A DNA stretch of 64,000 nt from CAWHYG01 sp963833505. Its GTDB lineage: Bacteria; Eisenbacteria; RBG-16-71-46; CAIMUX01. The notes under the pieces were generated by a model. That model worked only from the letters and a program-made list of their open reading frames with translations, was not told the DNA's origin and ran no database searches. Below, piece after piece: positions 1 to 10,505 of this stretch. The position numbers and the translations under genes are program-made. The stretch spans positions 496,001 to 560,000 of the forward strand of contig CAWHYG010000006.1 of assembly GCA_963833505.1 (NCBI GenBank). The letters run 5' to 3'. Positions within the stretch are counted from its first letter, which is position 1. Every line of letters begins with the position of its first letter.

Positions 1-824
1 TCGTTGATCTCCCGAGTGATGGCCGCCTGCCGGAGACGGTTGCGGACCAGGGTCAGGTGGTCGATGACTTCCTTCGCGTTCTTGGTGGCCGCTCCCATCG
101 AAACCATCCGGGCGCTGTGTTCCGAGGCCAGGGATTCGGCCATCGCGGACAAGATCCGGTTCTCCACGTAGCGCGGCAGGAGGGAGCTGAAGATCCCTTC
201 CGGAGAGGGCTCGAAGATGTAGTCGGGCATCGGCCCCTCCTTCCGTTTCGGCTCGGGCACGGGAAGGATCTGCTCGCAGCGGACGCGGCGCGACATCGTG
301 CTCACGAACTGCGTGTAGACGATCTCGACCAGATCGGTCCCGCGCTCGGTGTAGAGCCGGATCAGCTCGAGCGCGAGCTTCCGGGCCATGATCGGATCGG
401 CCTGGTCGCCGATTTCCGGAACCGCGGATTCCAGCGTCCATTCCCGCTTGCCGAAGTACTGGCAGGCGCGCCGCCCCAACGGCACGAGGGCGACCTTGTC
501 CTTGCCCGTCTCCTCGAACTGCCGCTCGATCGCCCGGAAGATGTTCATGTTGAACGAGCCGCACAGGCCCTTGTCGGATGCGATCACGACCATGACCCGG
601 CGATTGACCGGTCGCGTCTCGAAGAGCGGGTGGGACAGGCTTCGGGCGGCGGTGGAGAGGCTCTCGAGCATGGCCCCGATCCTGGCGGCATAGGGCCGGG
701 ACGAGAGCACGCGGTCCTGGGCGCGCCGGAGCTTGGAGGCGGCCACCATCTCCATCGCCTTGGTGATCTGCTGCGTGCTCTGGATCGACCGGATGCGCCG
801 CCGGATCTGCTTCAAGGTCGCCAT
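1..824 (-). CDS. atpG: ATP synthase F1 gamma subunit, 3' end cut by window edge
   Basis: Central rotor shaft of the F1 sector, coupling c-ring rotation to catalysis. The N-terminus reads MATLKQIRRRIRSIQSTQQI, the conserved gamma start in which the N- and C-terminal helices form the coiled coil. At the left edge the frame reads RLRQAAITREIN, part of the nearly invariant C-terminal helix, so only about 10-20 residues are missing. It starts 24 bp downstream of the atpA stop. The atpD and atpC genes expected next lie outside the window. No frame break is seen in the 274 codons visible. Confidence 0.96.
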   Translation of the reverse strand, partial: MATLKQIRRRIRSIQSTQQITKAMEMVAASKLRRAQDRVLSSRPYAARIGAMLESLSTAARSLSHPLFETRPVNRRVMVVIASDKGLCGSFNMNIFRAIERQFEETGKDKVALVPLGRRACQYFGKREWTLESAVPEIGDQADPIMARKLALELIRLYTERGTDLVEIVYTQFVSTMSRRVRCEQILPVPEPKRKEGPMPDYIFEPSPEGIFSSLLPRYVENRILSAMAESLASEHSARMVSMGAATKNAKEVIDHLTLVRNRLRQAAITREIN

Positions 825-848
825 CGCGCGGCTACCCCCGTGGCCTCA

Positions 849-2372
<1,524 letters not shown>

Positions 2373-2381
2373 GGCTCTCTC

Positions 2382-2936
2382 CTATTCCCGGACGCGGGCG
2401 CGCAGCAACCGATCCCGCATCTCGTCCAGACGGTGCCTCAGGCTTCCGTCGATGATCTTGTCCCCGAGCGTGACGACGACGCCGCCGAGCACGGCCGGAT
2501 CCACGCGCAATTCGAGCAGGACCCGCTTGCCGGACAAAGTCTCGAGCCGCTGCCGAAGCGGTTCGGCGAGATCGGGAGCGAGCGGAACGGCGGTCACGAC
2601 CCGGGCCCGTTCGATGCCGTGCAGCTCCTCGACCAGTTTCCGGTAGTGGCCGAAGACGATCGAGAGATGCTGGATCCGCTTCTTCCGGAGCATGAGCAGG
2701 AGAAACCGCACGACCAGCTCGCTCACGCGGCCTCCCAGCACGCCGCGGATCAAGGCCTCCTTCTGCTCGGCCAGCACGTCGGGCGCCTCCAGGAACGTCT
2801 TCAAGGCGGGATCCAGCTCATAGAGCCGCTCGATCGACTGCAGGTCGGCGAGAACCGCCTCGTCCTCGCTCCGCGACCGCGCGGCGCCGAAGAGCGCCGC
2901 GGCGTAGCGGTGGGCCACTCCGGGATCCCGGATCAC
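2382..2936 (-). CDS. atpH: ATP synthase F1 delta subunit (OSCP)
   Basis: Peripheral-stalk connector between the b subunits and the top of F1. It is 184 aa, standard length. The N-terminal helical bundle has VAHRYAAALF, and the C-terminus has the OSCP signature DPAVLGGVVVTLGDKIIDGS followed by a final helix. The ATG overlaps the atpF stop by 4 bp (ATGA), typical of translational coupling in this operon. Confidence 0.96.
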   Translation of the reverse strand: MIRDPGVAHRYAAALFGAARSRSEDEAVLADLQSIERLYELDPALKTFLEAPDVLAEQKEALIRGVLGGRVSELVVRFLLLMLRKKRIQHLSIVFGHYRKLVEELHGIERARVVTAVPLAPDLAEPLRQRLETLSGKRVLLELRVDPAVLGGVVVTLGDKIIDGSLRHRLDEMRDRLLRARVRE

Positions 2937-3430
2937 CGGGCTTTCTCCTCGAGGTGCTGCAGGGACTCGATGTACTCGGCCGCGAGCCGACGGTGGCGCT
3001 CGGCGTCGAGGGTTTCTCGCAGGAGGGTTTCGGTGGCGTGCACCACCATCTCGACCATCTCGTTGCGGAGAGCGACCTGGGCCTTGTCCTTCTCGCGCTC
3101 GATCTCTTCCCGCGCGCGCTCCTGCTGCAGGTGCGCGTCCCGGCGCGCCTCCTCCTTGATCTCGGTCCCGATCTTCTGCCCCTCCTGGACCCCTTCCTGG
3201 ATCCGGACCCGCGCCTGGGCGTCGATGCCGCGAAGCTGGCCCTCGTATTCCGTCTTGAGCGCGGCCGCGTCCGCCCGCTCGGTCTCGATCCGATCAAACT
3301 CCCCCTGGATCTTCTGCCGCCGCTCCTCGAGCAGCTTCAGGATCGGCCCCCAGGCGTACCGTTTGAGGATCAGGACGGCGATGACGAAGCCGATGATGTG
3401 GGTGACGATCTGGCTCCAGACGAGCTGCAT
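2933..3430 (-). CDS. atpF: ATP synthase F0 b subunit
   Basis: Peripheral-stalk subunit. It is 165 aa: one N-terminal membrane helix (about residues 5-25, IVTHIIGFVIAVLILKRYAW), then an uninterrupted charged coiled coil rich in Glu, Arg and Gln. The start is chosen at ATG 3430, which has GAGGA 7 nt upstream. The stop overlaps the start of atpH by 4 bp. Only one b-type gene is present, so the stalk is probably a b2 homodimer. Confidence 0.94.
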   Translation of the reverse strand: MQLVWSQIVTHIIGFVIAVLILKRYAWGPILKLLEERRQKIQGEFDRIETERADAAALKTEYEGQLRGIDAQARVRIQEGVQEGQKIGTEIKEEARRDAHLQQERAREEIEREKDKAQVALRNEMVEMVVHATETLLRETLDAERHRRLAAEYIESLQHLEEKAR

Positions 3431-3538
3431 CTTGCATTCCTCGATTCTGTCGTCCCACCCGACCCGCCCACCGATCGTGAACCGGAGCTCCAGACCGGCA
3501 TCAGGCGGATCTCAGGCGGGCGCTCCGGCCCGCTGGCC

Positions 3539-3554
3539 GGCCGGTTCTCCGGCC
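3539..3554. other. GC-rich hairpin between atpE and atpF
   Basis: Perfect 6-bp inverted repeat GGCCGG/CCGGCC with a 4-nt loop, in the 168-bp spacer between atpE and atpF, which is unusually wide for this operon. There is no U-tract on the minus strand. It could slow 3' decay so that the c subunit is made in excess, as in other atp operons, but that is inference. Confidence 0.4.
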
Positions 3555-3598
3555 GTGGCTCCGCCCGGGCCTTGGGCCGGGCTGCAGGCCGGACGCCG

Positions 3599-3829
3599 CT
3601 ACATCTTCCCCTGGAGCACGAACACCGTGACCAGAGCGTAGATCGTGAGCGCTTCGATGAAGGCCGCGCCGATCACCATGCCGACCTGGATCTTGCCCGC
3701 CGCCTCCGGCTGCCGGCCCATGGCCTCCATGGCGCCGGAGACCGCTTTGCCGAGCCCAAGGCCCGAGCCTACGGCCGCGAGACCGAGTCCGATGGGAAGC
3801 CCGAGGCCGAGAGTGTTGAAGTCCGCCAT
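3599..3829 (-). CDS. atpE: ATP synthase F0 c subunit (proton-type)
   Basis: Ring-forming proteolipid, 76 aa: two membrane helices joined by the polar loop RQPEA (residues 39-43). The ion-binding Glu lies in helix 2, in AAFIEALTIYALV. The Na+-type ligands are absent. The helix-1 position that is Gln in sodium c subunits is Leu here (GLGLGK), and the residue after the Glu is Ala rather than Ser or Thr. The ring is therefore predicted to be proton-driven. It is flanked by wide spacers on both sides (168 and 191 bp). Confidence 0.95.
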   Translation of the reverse strand: MADFNTLGLGLPIGLGLAAVGSGLGLGKAVSGAMEAMGRQPEAAGKIQVGMVIGAAFIEALTIYALVTVFVLQGKM

Positions 3830-4020
3830 GTCGAATGACCTCCTCTTGTTCCGAACCGTCCGCCGGCCTCATCCGGCGGCATGCCACTGTTCTCCGGCCC
3901 CCCTTCGCGGGCCCCGACCCGTTTCGCCCGGCCTGCCGGCCCTGGCTTCGTCGCGACCGCGCTCGGCCCGATCAAGCCGCTCCGCTCTCGCCGCCCCGGC
4001 GCCATGCCCGATCCGGTGGC

Positions 4021-5302
4021 TCAGGCATGTTCTTCCGCGTGTCCGGTCTCCACCTCGTGCTCTTCATGCGGGAGCATCTGCGAGAAGTAGATCGTCGCCA
4101 GAAGAGTGAAGACCAGGGCCTGGATCGTGCTCATGAGCATGGCCAGGAAGATGAAAGGAAGATGCAGCGGCACCCCCAGGGGAAGCCGCAGAAACGCCAG
4201 GATGGCTACTCCCAAACCGGCGAACACACCCAGAAGCACGTCCTCGCCGAGAATGTTGCCGAAGAGACGAAGGGACAGGCTGACCGGCTTGGCGACCTCT
4301 TCAATCAGGTGCAGCGGCAGCATCAGGGGCACCATCCCCCAGCCGATGGCGTCCTCCGGCGAACCCATCATGTGGTGCAGATAGCCGCCGATCCCCAGCT
4401 TGCGCAGGCCGGTGTACTGCACGTAGCCGAAGACGCAGATGGCCAGGGCCGCGGTCTGGTTGTACACCGAGGTCGGCGCTTTCAGGAAGGGGACCAACCC
4501 CTGCAGGTTGTTCAACCAGAATGTACAGGAAGAGGGTCCCGAGGAAGGGGATGAACTCCTTGCCGCGCGGTCCGAGGATCCCGAGGATGAAGTTGTTGAA
4601 GCTCTCGATGATCAGCTCGACCACGTTCTGCAGCTTGCCGGGGATCATGGTCCGCTGCCGGTAGACACGGATGGCCACCCAGCACAGGAAGACGATCACG
4701 ACCAGGGAGTAGATCGGATTCGACCACTCCACCAGGAAGGCCGCCCAGGATGCGTGCGGAAAGAGCAGGGACAGAATGTGGATCAGGTTGGGAAGCTCCG
4801 GCTGTTCGCTTCCGCCCGCGCCGTGCGCCGTCTCGCCGGCCGCCCACAAGGTGCCGGCCAGACCGAGGATCAGTCCCGCCGCGAGCGCCAGAGCCGGCCA
4901 GCGCCTCCGCCGCGGGCGCGCCGGCGTCGAGATCAGAAGCCGTCCGAGCACCTTCAGGATCACCACGGCCAGGACGAGGGAGAATCCCGCCAGGAACCAG
5001 CCGGGGGGCAGCCGCAGAACCCAGAGCGCGAGCGCGGTTCCGCCCGCCAGGAGCGGGAACTTCAGCAGGAGCACGACGAGAAGCCGGAGGCCGCGGCGGG
5101 GTCCGGGCCGGAGCGCGCGCAGGAAGATCTCTTCCAGAAGACGGAGATTCACGAGGGAGATGGCGACGCCGGACAGTCCGGCCGCGCCCGCCTTGACTCC
5201 GCCGTAGAGAGTCAGGCAAAGAGCTCCGAGGAGCCCGAGAATCAACGTGGTGGCGCGGACCCGGCTGAGGAATCCGGGCCCGAAGTCAACCGCGCTCCCC
5301 AT
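4021..5302 (-). CDS. atpB: ATP synthase F0 a subunit with N-terminal AtpI-like domain; frameshifted
   Basis: Proton-channel stator subunit. The C-terminal part carries the essential channel arginine in SLSLRLFGNI and ends in LATIYFSQMLPHEEHE. The frame breaks at CCAGAATG (plus strand 4516-4523). Removing one base gives FLYIWLNNLQGLVPF, a normal a-subunit stretch, and an uninterrupted protein of 426 aa. Upstream, with no stop codon between, sits a domain of about 120 residues with four hydrophobic helices resembling ATP synthase subunit I. A signal-like helix (WPALALAAGLILGLAGTLWA) precedes the true a-subunit start region. ATG 5302 was chosen as the start; the frame extends to ATG 5401. A separate internal GTG at 4951 is possible but has no clear ribosome site. 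Confidence 0.88.
4516..4523 (+). other. Frameshift octamer CCAGAATG in atpB
   Basis: One surplus A relative to CCAGATG. The upstream coding frame reads TAC ATT CTG G; with the base removed it reads TAC ATC TGG TTG AAC, giving YIWLNNL. Same signature as at 44810, 55834, 58072 and 60741. Confidence 0.9.
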
Positions 5303-5443
5303 CCCTTCCAGCAGCCCCTCCGTCAACGCATCCCTGCAGGAATCGGCATCCTGCCGGTCCCGATCCTGGTTGTTGTATCGTCGTTGTTCCGCCCGATCCA
5401 AAGGCGAGAATCGGCGTTTCAGTCCCGTTCCCTCGGTCTCAGC

Positions 5444-5683
5444 TCAGAGCTTGTCGATGTCTTTCTGGACCCTTTTCAGGAGGCGCACCGTATACCGCAC
5501 CGCCGCCGCAAACCCGAGGCCCAGAAGAATGAACTGCAGCCAGCTTCCCGTGCCCAGCCGCCGGTCGAGCCACCGCCCGCCGAAGAACCCGATCAGCGGG
5601 CCGACGGCGAGGATGGTCGGGATCGTTCCGAGGGACCCGACCAGGCGCAGGTAGCGATACCGATTGTCCGGATCCGATCCCAT
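5444..5683 (-). CDS. atpZ: AtpZ/AtpI-type F0F1 assembly protein
   Basis: Small membrane protein found at the head of atp operons (ATPase gene 1 family), linked to Mg2+ uptake or c-ring assembly. It is 79 aa with two hydrophobic helices: GSLGTIPTILAVGPLIGFFGG with the family-typical Gly pairs, then LQFILLGLGFAAAVRYTVRLL. The ATG has AAAGGA 7 nt upstream. It is the first gene of the operon as visible here, and the promoter should lie in 5684-5830. Confidence 0.82.
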   Translation of the reverse strand: MGSDPDNRYRYLRLVGSLGTIPTILAVGPLIGFFGGRWLDRRLGTGSWLQFILLGLGFAAAVRYTVRLLKRVQKDIDKL

Positions 5684-6491
5684 TCCGCCGTCCTTTGCCG
5701 GCCCCTTCCGATTCCGCCGGTTCGCGCGAGCGGAATCGACCTCCCTCGGAACCGACCCGGACCGTTCGGCGGCTGTACGGCGCCGGAACTCACAAACACG
5801 AGATTATGTGAAGCATGAGGGAATCCGTCAACCACATTGTGCCGGGATTCACCAGCCGCCATTTCCCAGCAGGATTCGGCGCGGCAGAATCCTGGTGAGA
5901 CACAGCGGCCGGAGGAGAAGCTAGCGCCGCAGGATCGGGCCTGGTGCGCTGCGGGCGCGCGGCGGGCGGGGTCGAGATGCCGAGATGAGCTGGGCGCAGG
6001 CTTGGCGCAGGCGCGGCCAAGGCCGGTAGTGTGCCGGCATCGCGCAGGCGCAGGCAGGACTCGCAGGAGTGGCGCAGGCATCACGCATGACGGGTGGCGT
6101 ACCGGCATCGCGCAGGCGCAGGCAGGACCAGTCGCGCGCAGGCGTGGCGCAGGCGCAGGCATCACGCATGACGGGTGGCGTGCCGACATCGCGCAGGCGC
6201 AGGCAGGGTCGCACGTTCGCCCTGAATGCATCGGGAAGGACGCGAAGTGAACCTACGGAAGTCGCGGGTCCACCATGAAGCAACCGGAAGAGGCGCACCG
6301 TTGTTGGATCATGTGATCGCAGGGGACCCGTCGAGCCTTCCGTTGGTCCTGCTGCATGCCGGAGGGATGACCCGTGTCGTCCGATCGCGGCGGGAGCGAG
6401 GCGATGGCGGGCCCCGCCCTGCGTCACGCGGCGACGCCGCGCCTGCTCCGGGCGGAAGGCGCCGCCTCCAGCGTAGCCAGGTCGTGGTCGA
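5684..6491. other. Gene-free region upstream of the atp operon
   Basis: About 800 bp with no convincing gene. The atp promoter is expected in its left part. An AT-richer patch lies near 5800-5840 (acgagattatgtgaagcatg). The middle is dominated by GCGCAGGC-rich repeats (see 6034-6207). The minus frame is open across the repeats because the period (81 bp) is a multiple of three, but the peptide it would give is Ala/Pro/Arg/Cys low-complexity and overlaps atpZ, so I do not call it. Confidence 0.6.
6034..6207. repeat. Imperfect tandem repeat, about 2.5 copies, 81-bp period
   Basis: Two long copies at 6074-6126 and 6155-6207 share ATCACGCATGACGGGTGGCG followed by CATCGCGCAGGCGCAGGCAGG-type sequence at an exact 81-bp spacing. 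A third, partial copy lies at 6034-6060. The units are built from GCGCAGGC words. No open frame with family resemblance crosses them. Confidence 0.8.
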
Positions 6492-7411
6492 TCAGGAGTG
6501 AAGTCGGCGGCGATGCGACGAGGAGCGCTCCGGCTGTCTCCCCGGCGACCAGCACGTGGTGCGTCCGCCGATCCGCTCGCGAACCAGCGGGACACCGGTC
6601 TTCGGACAGCGCATTCCCTGTTCCCATCGTTGATGAAAGAGCCAGCCGGACGGCAGCGGCCTTTCTTCCCGGCCGATGATGCAGAGAGCGCTCCGCGCGA
6701 CCGAGCGGGCTTCGAGCCGGATCCGGCTCACGTCATCCGGCGAGAGGGCGCCGGCCGGAGTGCGCGGATGAATTCCGGCCCGCCAGAGGATCTCGTCGGC
6801 CATCCAGTTCCCGATCCCGGGAAAGCGCTCTTGCAGCAGAAGGACCGCCTTGATCGGCGCGCGGGCGCGGCGACGGAGAAAGGCGGCCACTGCGCCGGCG
6901 GTGAACTTCTCTGACAAGATCGCAGCCGGAAGCTCGGCCCACCATCGCGGGACGGCGGATCCCTCCGCCCAGAGCACGCGCCCGAACAACCGTGGGTCGG
7001 AGAGGACGAGATCCTGGGCACGCTGGTGGAGAACGAGGTGGGCGTGGCGCGGGTCGACCCATACGTCGGAGGAGATTTGCTGAGAAGCCCTGCGGACCGG
7101 CGCGGCCCAGGGGGGCTGCCGATCGCGCGCGCCGTCGGGGCCCATGCGATCCGGACCCGACAGGAGGCGCAGCCGGCCGGTCATCCCGAGGTGGATTCCC
7201 AGCCAGAGCCCTCGCGAGAATCGAAAGAGCATCGTTTTCCCTGGGCCTCCGAACCCAGCAGGGTCGATCCCGGCAGGCGCTCGATCATGCGCTCGACATC
7301 CTGTCCTCGGAAGATGCGCGCCTTCGGGTGGAGGCTCACCGCGAGGATCCGCCGGCCGATGCCCGGGTCCCAGCGCCGCCGGTAGTACTCGACCTCGGCA
7401 AGCTCAGGCAT
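6492..7411 (-). CDS. mutM: Formamidopyrimidine-DNA glycosylase (Fpg/MutM), frameshifted, degenerate zinc finger
   Basis: Base-excision repair glycosylase for oxidised purines. The N-terminus MPELAEVE supplies the catalytic Pro1 and Glu2. The H2TH segment FPGIGNWMADEILWRAGIHP is clear. The frame breaks near 7228-7240, at a run of four A's on the coding strand. Adding one A restores EAQGKTMLFRFS and gives 306 aa. The C-terminal zinc finger is degenerate: CPKTG and CWSPGRQ keep one of the usual four cysteines in register, so it may be zincless, as in NEIL1-type relatives. The start overlaps the sirtuin stop by 8 bp. The break is either a sequencing error in a homopolymer or a real pseudogene. 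Confidence 0.85.
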
Positions 7412-8168
7412 CGAATTCGAGCACTTTCGAGAGAATCTCTCCGCTCGGTCCCTGGAGGAACAGGCCGGCGAGGTCGGAGATGGGCGTCGGCTCCGGGTTG
7501 ACGTCGATCACAAGCGCTCCCGCCTCCCGCGCGGCCGAGGGAAGCTGCGCGACCGGATAGACCTGGCCGCTGGTGCCGGCGACGAGGAGCAGGTCGCAAT
7601 GCTCCGCTTCCATCCAGGCGCGGTCCAGCGTCTCGCGTGGAAGCTCCTCGCCGAACCAGACGACATCCGGCCGGACCGCGGCTCCGCAGACATCGCAGTG
7701 GGGCGGCTGTTCTGCCGTGCGCTCCTCCGAGGCGAGCACGTGAGGCCGGCGGCATCGGGCGCAACGAAAGGCCGCGATGCGCCCGTGGAGATGATGGACT
7801 TCCCGACTTCCGGCCCGCTCGTGGAGATCGTCGACGTTCTGCGTGAACACCGTGAGCCGTCTGGAGGTCGAGGCCATCGCCGCCTCGAACCGGGCGAGGG
7901 CCACATGCCCCGGATTCGGGTGGGCCGTCTCGACGCTGGCGAGCCGGCTCATGTACCACCGCCAGACAAGGCCCGGGTCGGCTGCGAAGCCTTGGGGCGA
8001 GGCCAGGACCTCGGAATCGTACCGGGACCAGAGCCCGGTCTGGGCGTCGCGGAACGTGGGCACGCCTGATTCGGCGCTGACGCCGGCGCCGGTCAGCACC
8101 ATGAGGGAACGGGCGGTCTTGAGGGCCGCGGCGGCGCGGCGGATGAGGTCGTCTGACAAGGCGTCCAC
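7404..8168 (-). CDS. cobB: NAD-dependent protein deacylase (sirtuin, CobB-like)
   Basis: Removes acyl groups from lysines using NAD+. Motifs in order: GAGVSAESGVPTFR (NAD binding), TQNVDDLHERAG, the catalytic His in HLHG, and a zinc-binding Cys4 set (CARC and CDVC) followed by VVWFGE. The segment RWYMSRL carries the Y-x-x-R pair that marks the SIRT5/CobB-like class able to remove succinyl or malonyl groups. The start is uncertain: GTG 8168 or TTG 8159 lies behind a GAGGAG, while the open frame extends to 8246. The stop overlaps mutM by 8 bp. Confidence 0.9.
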   Translation of the reverse strand: MDALSDDLIRRAAAALKTARSLMVLTGAGVSAESGVPTFRDAQTGLWSRYDSEVLASPQGFAADPGLVWRWYMSRLASVETAHPNPGHVALARFEAAMASTSRRLTVFTQNVDDLHERAGSREVHHLHGRIAAFRCARCRRPHVLASEERTAEQPPHCDVCGAAVRPDVVWFGEELPRETLDRAWMEAEHCDLLLVAGTSGQVYPVAQLPSAAREAGALVIDVNPEPTPISDLAGLFLQGPSGEILSKVLEFDA

Positions 8169-8337
8169 TCTCCTCTTCCCAAACCCGGCGAAAGTAGCTG
8201 CTACCAGCCCCAAGGTGGCACGGATTCTGTTGGTCCGATAGTCCAACGTCTAAAGCCGCTGGAAGATACCAATATTCTGACCGTGTGTCGCCGATGCAGC
8301 CGCCGGAAAGGCACGATTCTGGCGCGACCCGGCGTTC

Positions 8338-9573
8338 GTGTCAGCCATTCGACGGTCCAAGAACCCGGCCTCAGGATCCGGCTCTCCGCTCGGAACGGAG
8401 AACGCCCCGAAGCCCCGGCGTCCGCGCTCCCGAAGCGTCGGCCCCGTCATCCGCATGCCGGCCGGTCGCTTCCGCCCGCCCCATTGCCCCAATCGACACT
8501 GCCGCTTCTATCTGCCTCACTCCGAATGGAGGTACTTCCTCTGGGGGTTCTACCAATCTCCCGCCTGGCCTCGGCCCATCCCTCGCTTCCAGTGCCAGGC
8601 TTGCCGTCGCACTTTCACCGCCCGCACCTTCGCCGCCACCTACTGGCTCCATCGCTGGGACCTCTTCGCCCTCATCGCCAGACTCTCCGTCGCCGGAAGC
8701 GGCGTCCGCCAGATCGCCCGATCCCTCGACGTCTCCCACGCCACCGTCGCCCGGCACCTCACCCGAGCCGGTCGACTCTGTCTCCTCTTCCATCGACACA
8801 TGCTCGCCACCCATCGCCTGAACGAGCCCATCGCCTTCGACGGGTTCGAGACCTTCGAGCATTCCCAGTTCTCCCCCTATCACCTCAACCTCGCGGCCGG
8901 CCTCGACAGCTGGTTCCTCTATCACTTCACCGACAGCCCCCTGCGACGCAAGGGCACCATGACGGCCCCGCAGAAGGAGCGCCGCAATGAGCTCGAGGCT
9001 ACTCTGGGCCGGCCCGATCCCAAGGCGGTGGAGAACGGAGTCCGCGAGCTGATCCAGACCGTGCTCCGGCTGGCGCCGGACGCAACCACGGCCATCGAGC
9101 TGCACAGCGACGAGCATCCGGCCTATCCGCGGGCCATCCGCCGGTTGCGCCAGAGGCCCGGGACTCCTCCGATCCGGCACCTGCGGACTCCTTCGACCGC
9201 GCCGCGCACTCGGGCCAACGCGCTCTTTCCCGTGAATCTCGCGGATCTGCTTCTTCGCCACTGCCAGGCCGGCCACCGCCGGGAGACCCTTGCCTTCGAC
9301 AAGCGGCGGCAGGGGGGAGTCGAGCGGGCCGCGGTGTTCCTGGTCTGGCGGAATGCGATCAAGTGGCAGCGGGAGAGGAAACCCGGCCTGACCGCGGCGA
9401 TGCGGGCCGGAGTTCTGTCCCGGCGTCTCGGCTGGAAAGATGTCTTTGCCCGCCGGCTCTTCCCTCGGAGGAGCGAGCTGCCCGGCTGCTGGTGGCGCTA
9501 CTACTGGCGGCGCATCAAGACGCCCGCGTTGCGAGCAGAGCAGACGGAGAATCGAGCGGTCTTCGCGTTCTGA
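8338..9573 (+). mobile_element. Insertion-sequence transposase with N-terminal zinc ribbon
   Basis: Intact transposase-like gene of 411 aa, or 372 aa if it starts at ATG 8455. It opens with a zinc ribbon (C50, C55, C86, C89; HCPNRHC then FQCQACRRTF), then a helix-turn-helix (SGVRQIARSLDVSHATVARHL), then a catalytic core with Asp in PIAFDGFETFE and another in HSDEHPAYPRA. The organisation is like IS1/IS1595-type DDE transposases, but I cannot assign a family. I found no terminal inverted repeats in 8170-8337 or 9574-9800, so element ends are not defined. Confidence 0.75.
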
Positions 9574-9800
9574 GCGGCCGGCAGGTGCCGCCCGCCGCCG
9601 CTGCGTGTGAAACTCCCTGGGGGCACGCAGGTCGTTTCAGGCAGACCGCCGTTCGGCCGGCAATGCAGTGGCACTTCGACTGTAGGTTGACCAGATCCTC
9701 AACTTCGCGCAGTTCGCGATGACTCCAACCCCGCCCGCGTCGGTCCGGGGTTCCGGATCGGTCGTTTGGTCCTGTTTCCCAACATAATTCGCGCCAGAAC

Positions 9801-10505
9801 CTACCAGCCCTCTTCTTCGAGGATGCGGACGAGGATGCCGGCTACCTGCGATGAGATCGTGGCGAGCCTCCGCTCCAGCGCCTCCGAAAGCCCGATCCCT
9901 CCCGACAGGTCCGACGGCTCGATCCCGATCAGGTCGGTGCCGCGCGCCGGGAGGTCGTCTTCGAGCCACAGCGCCAGGTGCTCGAAGCCCGATTTCTTCG
10001 CGCTGAACTGCCTCACCAGGCTGAGGCGCGATCCCGGACGCGAGGCCAGGTGCCAGTGGCGCACCGCTCCCACCGGCCCGCCGGCGCGGACCGCGTCCAT
10101 CAGCACGACCCGCTCCCGATCGCCGAGCCACGGGTCGAGCGCCTTCGGATCGCTCCCGCCTTCGATCCAGTCGTAGAGGGGTCCAATGCGCTCCGGAGCC
10201 GGGCCGAGAACGGAAACGCGGCCTCTGGCGGAGTCCGGCGCCTTCCGGCCGCGTCCGGAGATTGCGGGCGTCCTTGGGGTCGCGAGACCCGACCGGGCGC
10301 TCGACCGCCGGGCCGCCTCGTGCGGGTGTGAACGGGAAAGTCCGATTTCGCCGATGAGCGTTCGAACGCGACCCATCACCCGCTGCGCGATGCCGTCGTC
10401 ACGAAATTCGGGATTCCCGAGAGCGATGACGGCGATCGGCGCACGAACGATCAGCGGTTCCGGGGCGAATCTTCCCACGACGGACCTCCTTGGCGGGTCT
10501 CCCAT
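9801..10505 (-). CDS. Hydrogenase-maturation-type endopeptidase (HycI/HoxW family)
   Basis: Members clip the C-terminus of nickel-loaded hydrogenase large subunits. The signature ALGNPEFRDDGIAQRVM (GNxxxxDDG) is near residue 25, and ERVVLMDAVRAGG near residue 125 holds the second conserved acid. ATG 10505 is chosen because the hydrophobic strand begins shortly after it. It is 234 aa, longer than the usual 150-170, because of an insert of about 55 residues rich in Arg, Ser and Gly between the two motifs. No hydrogenase gene is in the window, so the substrate is unknown. It is divergent from gtrA. Confidence 0.8.
   Translation of the reverse strand: MGDPPRRSVVGRFAPEPLIVRAPIAVIALGNPEFRDDGIAQRVMGRVRTLIGEIGLSRSHPHEAARRSSARSGLATPRTPAISGRGRKAPDSARGRVSVLGPAPERIGPLYDWIEGGSDPKALDPWLGDRERVVLMDAVRAGGPVGAVRHWHLASRPGSRLSLVRQFSAKKSGFEHLALWLEDDLPARGTDLIGIEPSDLSGGIGLSEALERRLATISSQVAGILVRILEEEGW

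Noticed and set aside
5593..6231. Long minus-strand open frame across the 81-bp repeats.
   Set aside because: It overlaps atpZ, the composition is low-complexity, and openness follows from the repeat period being divisible by three.
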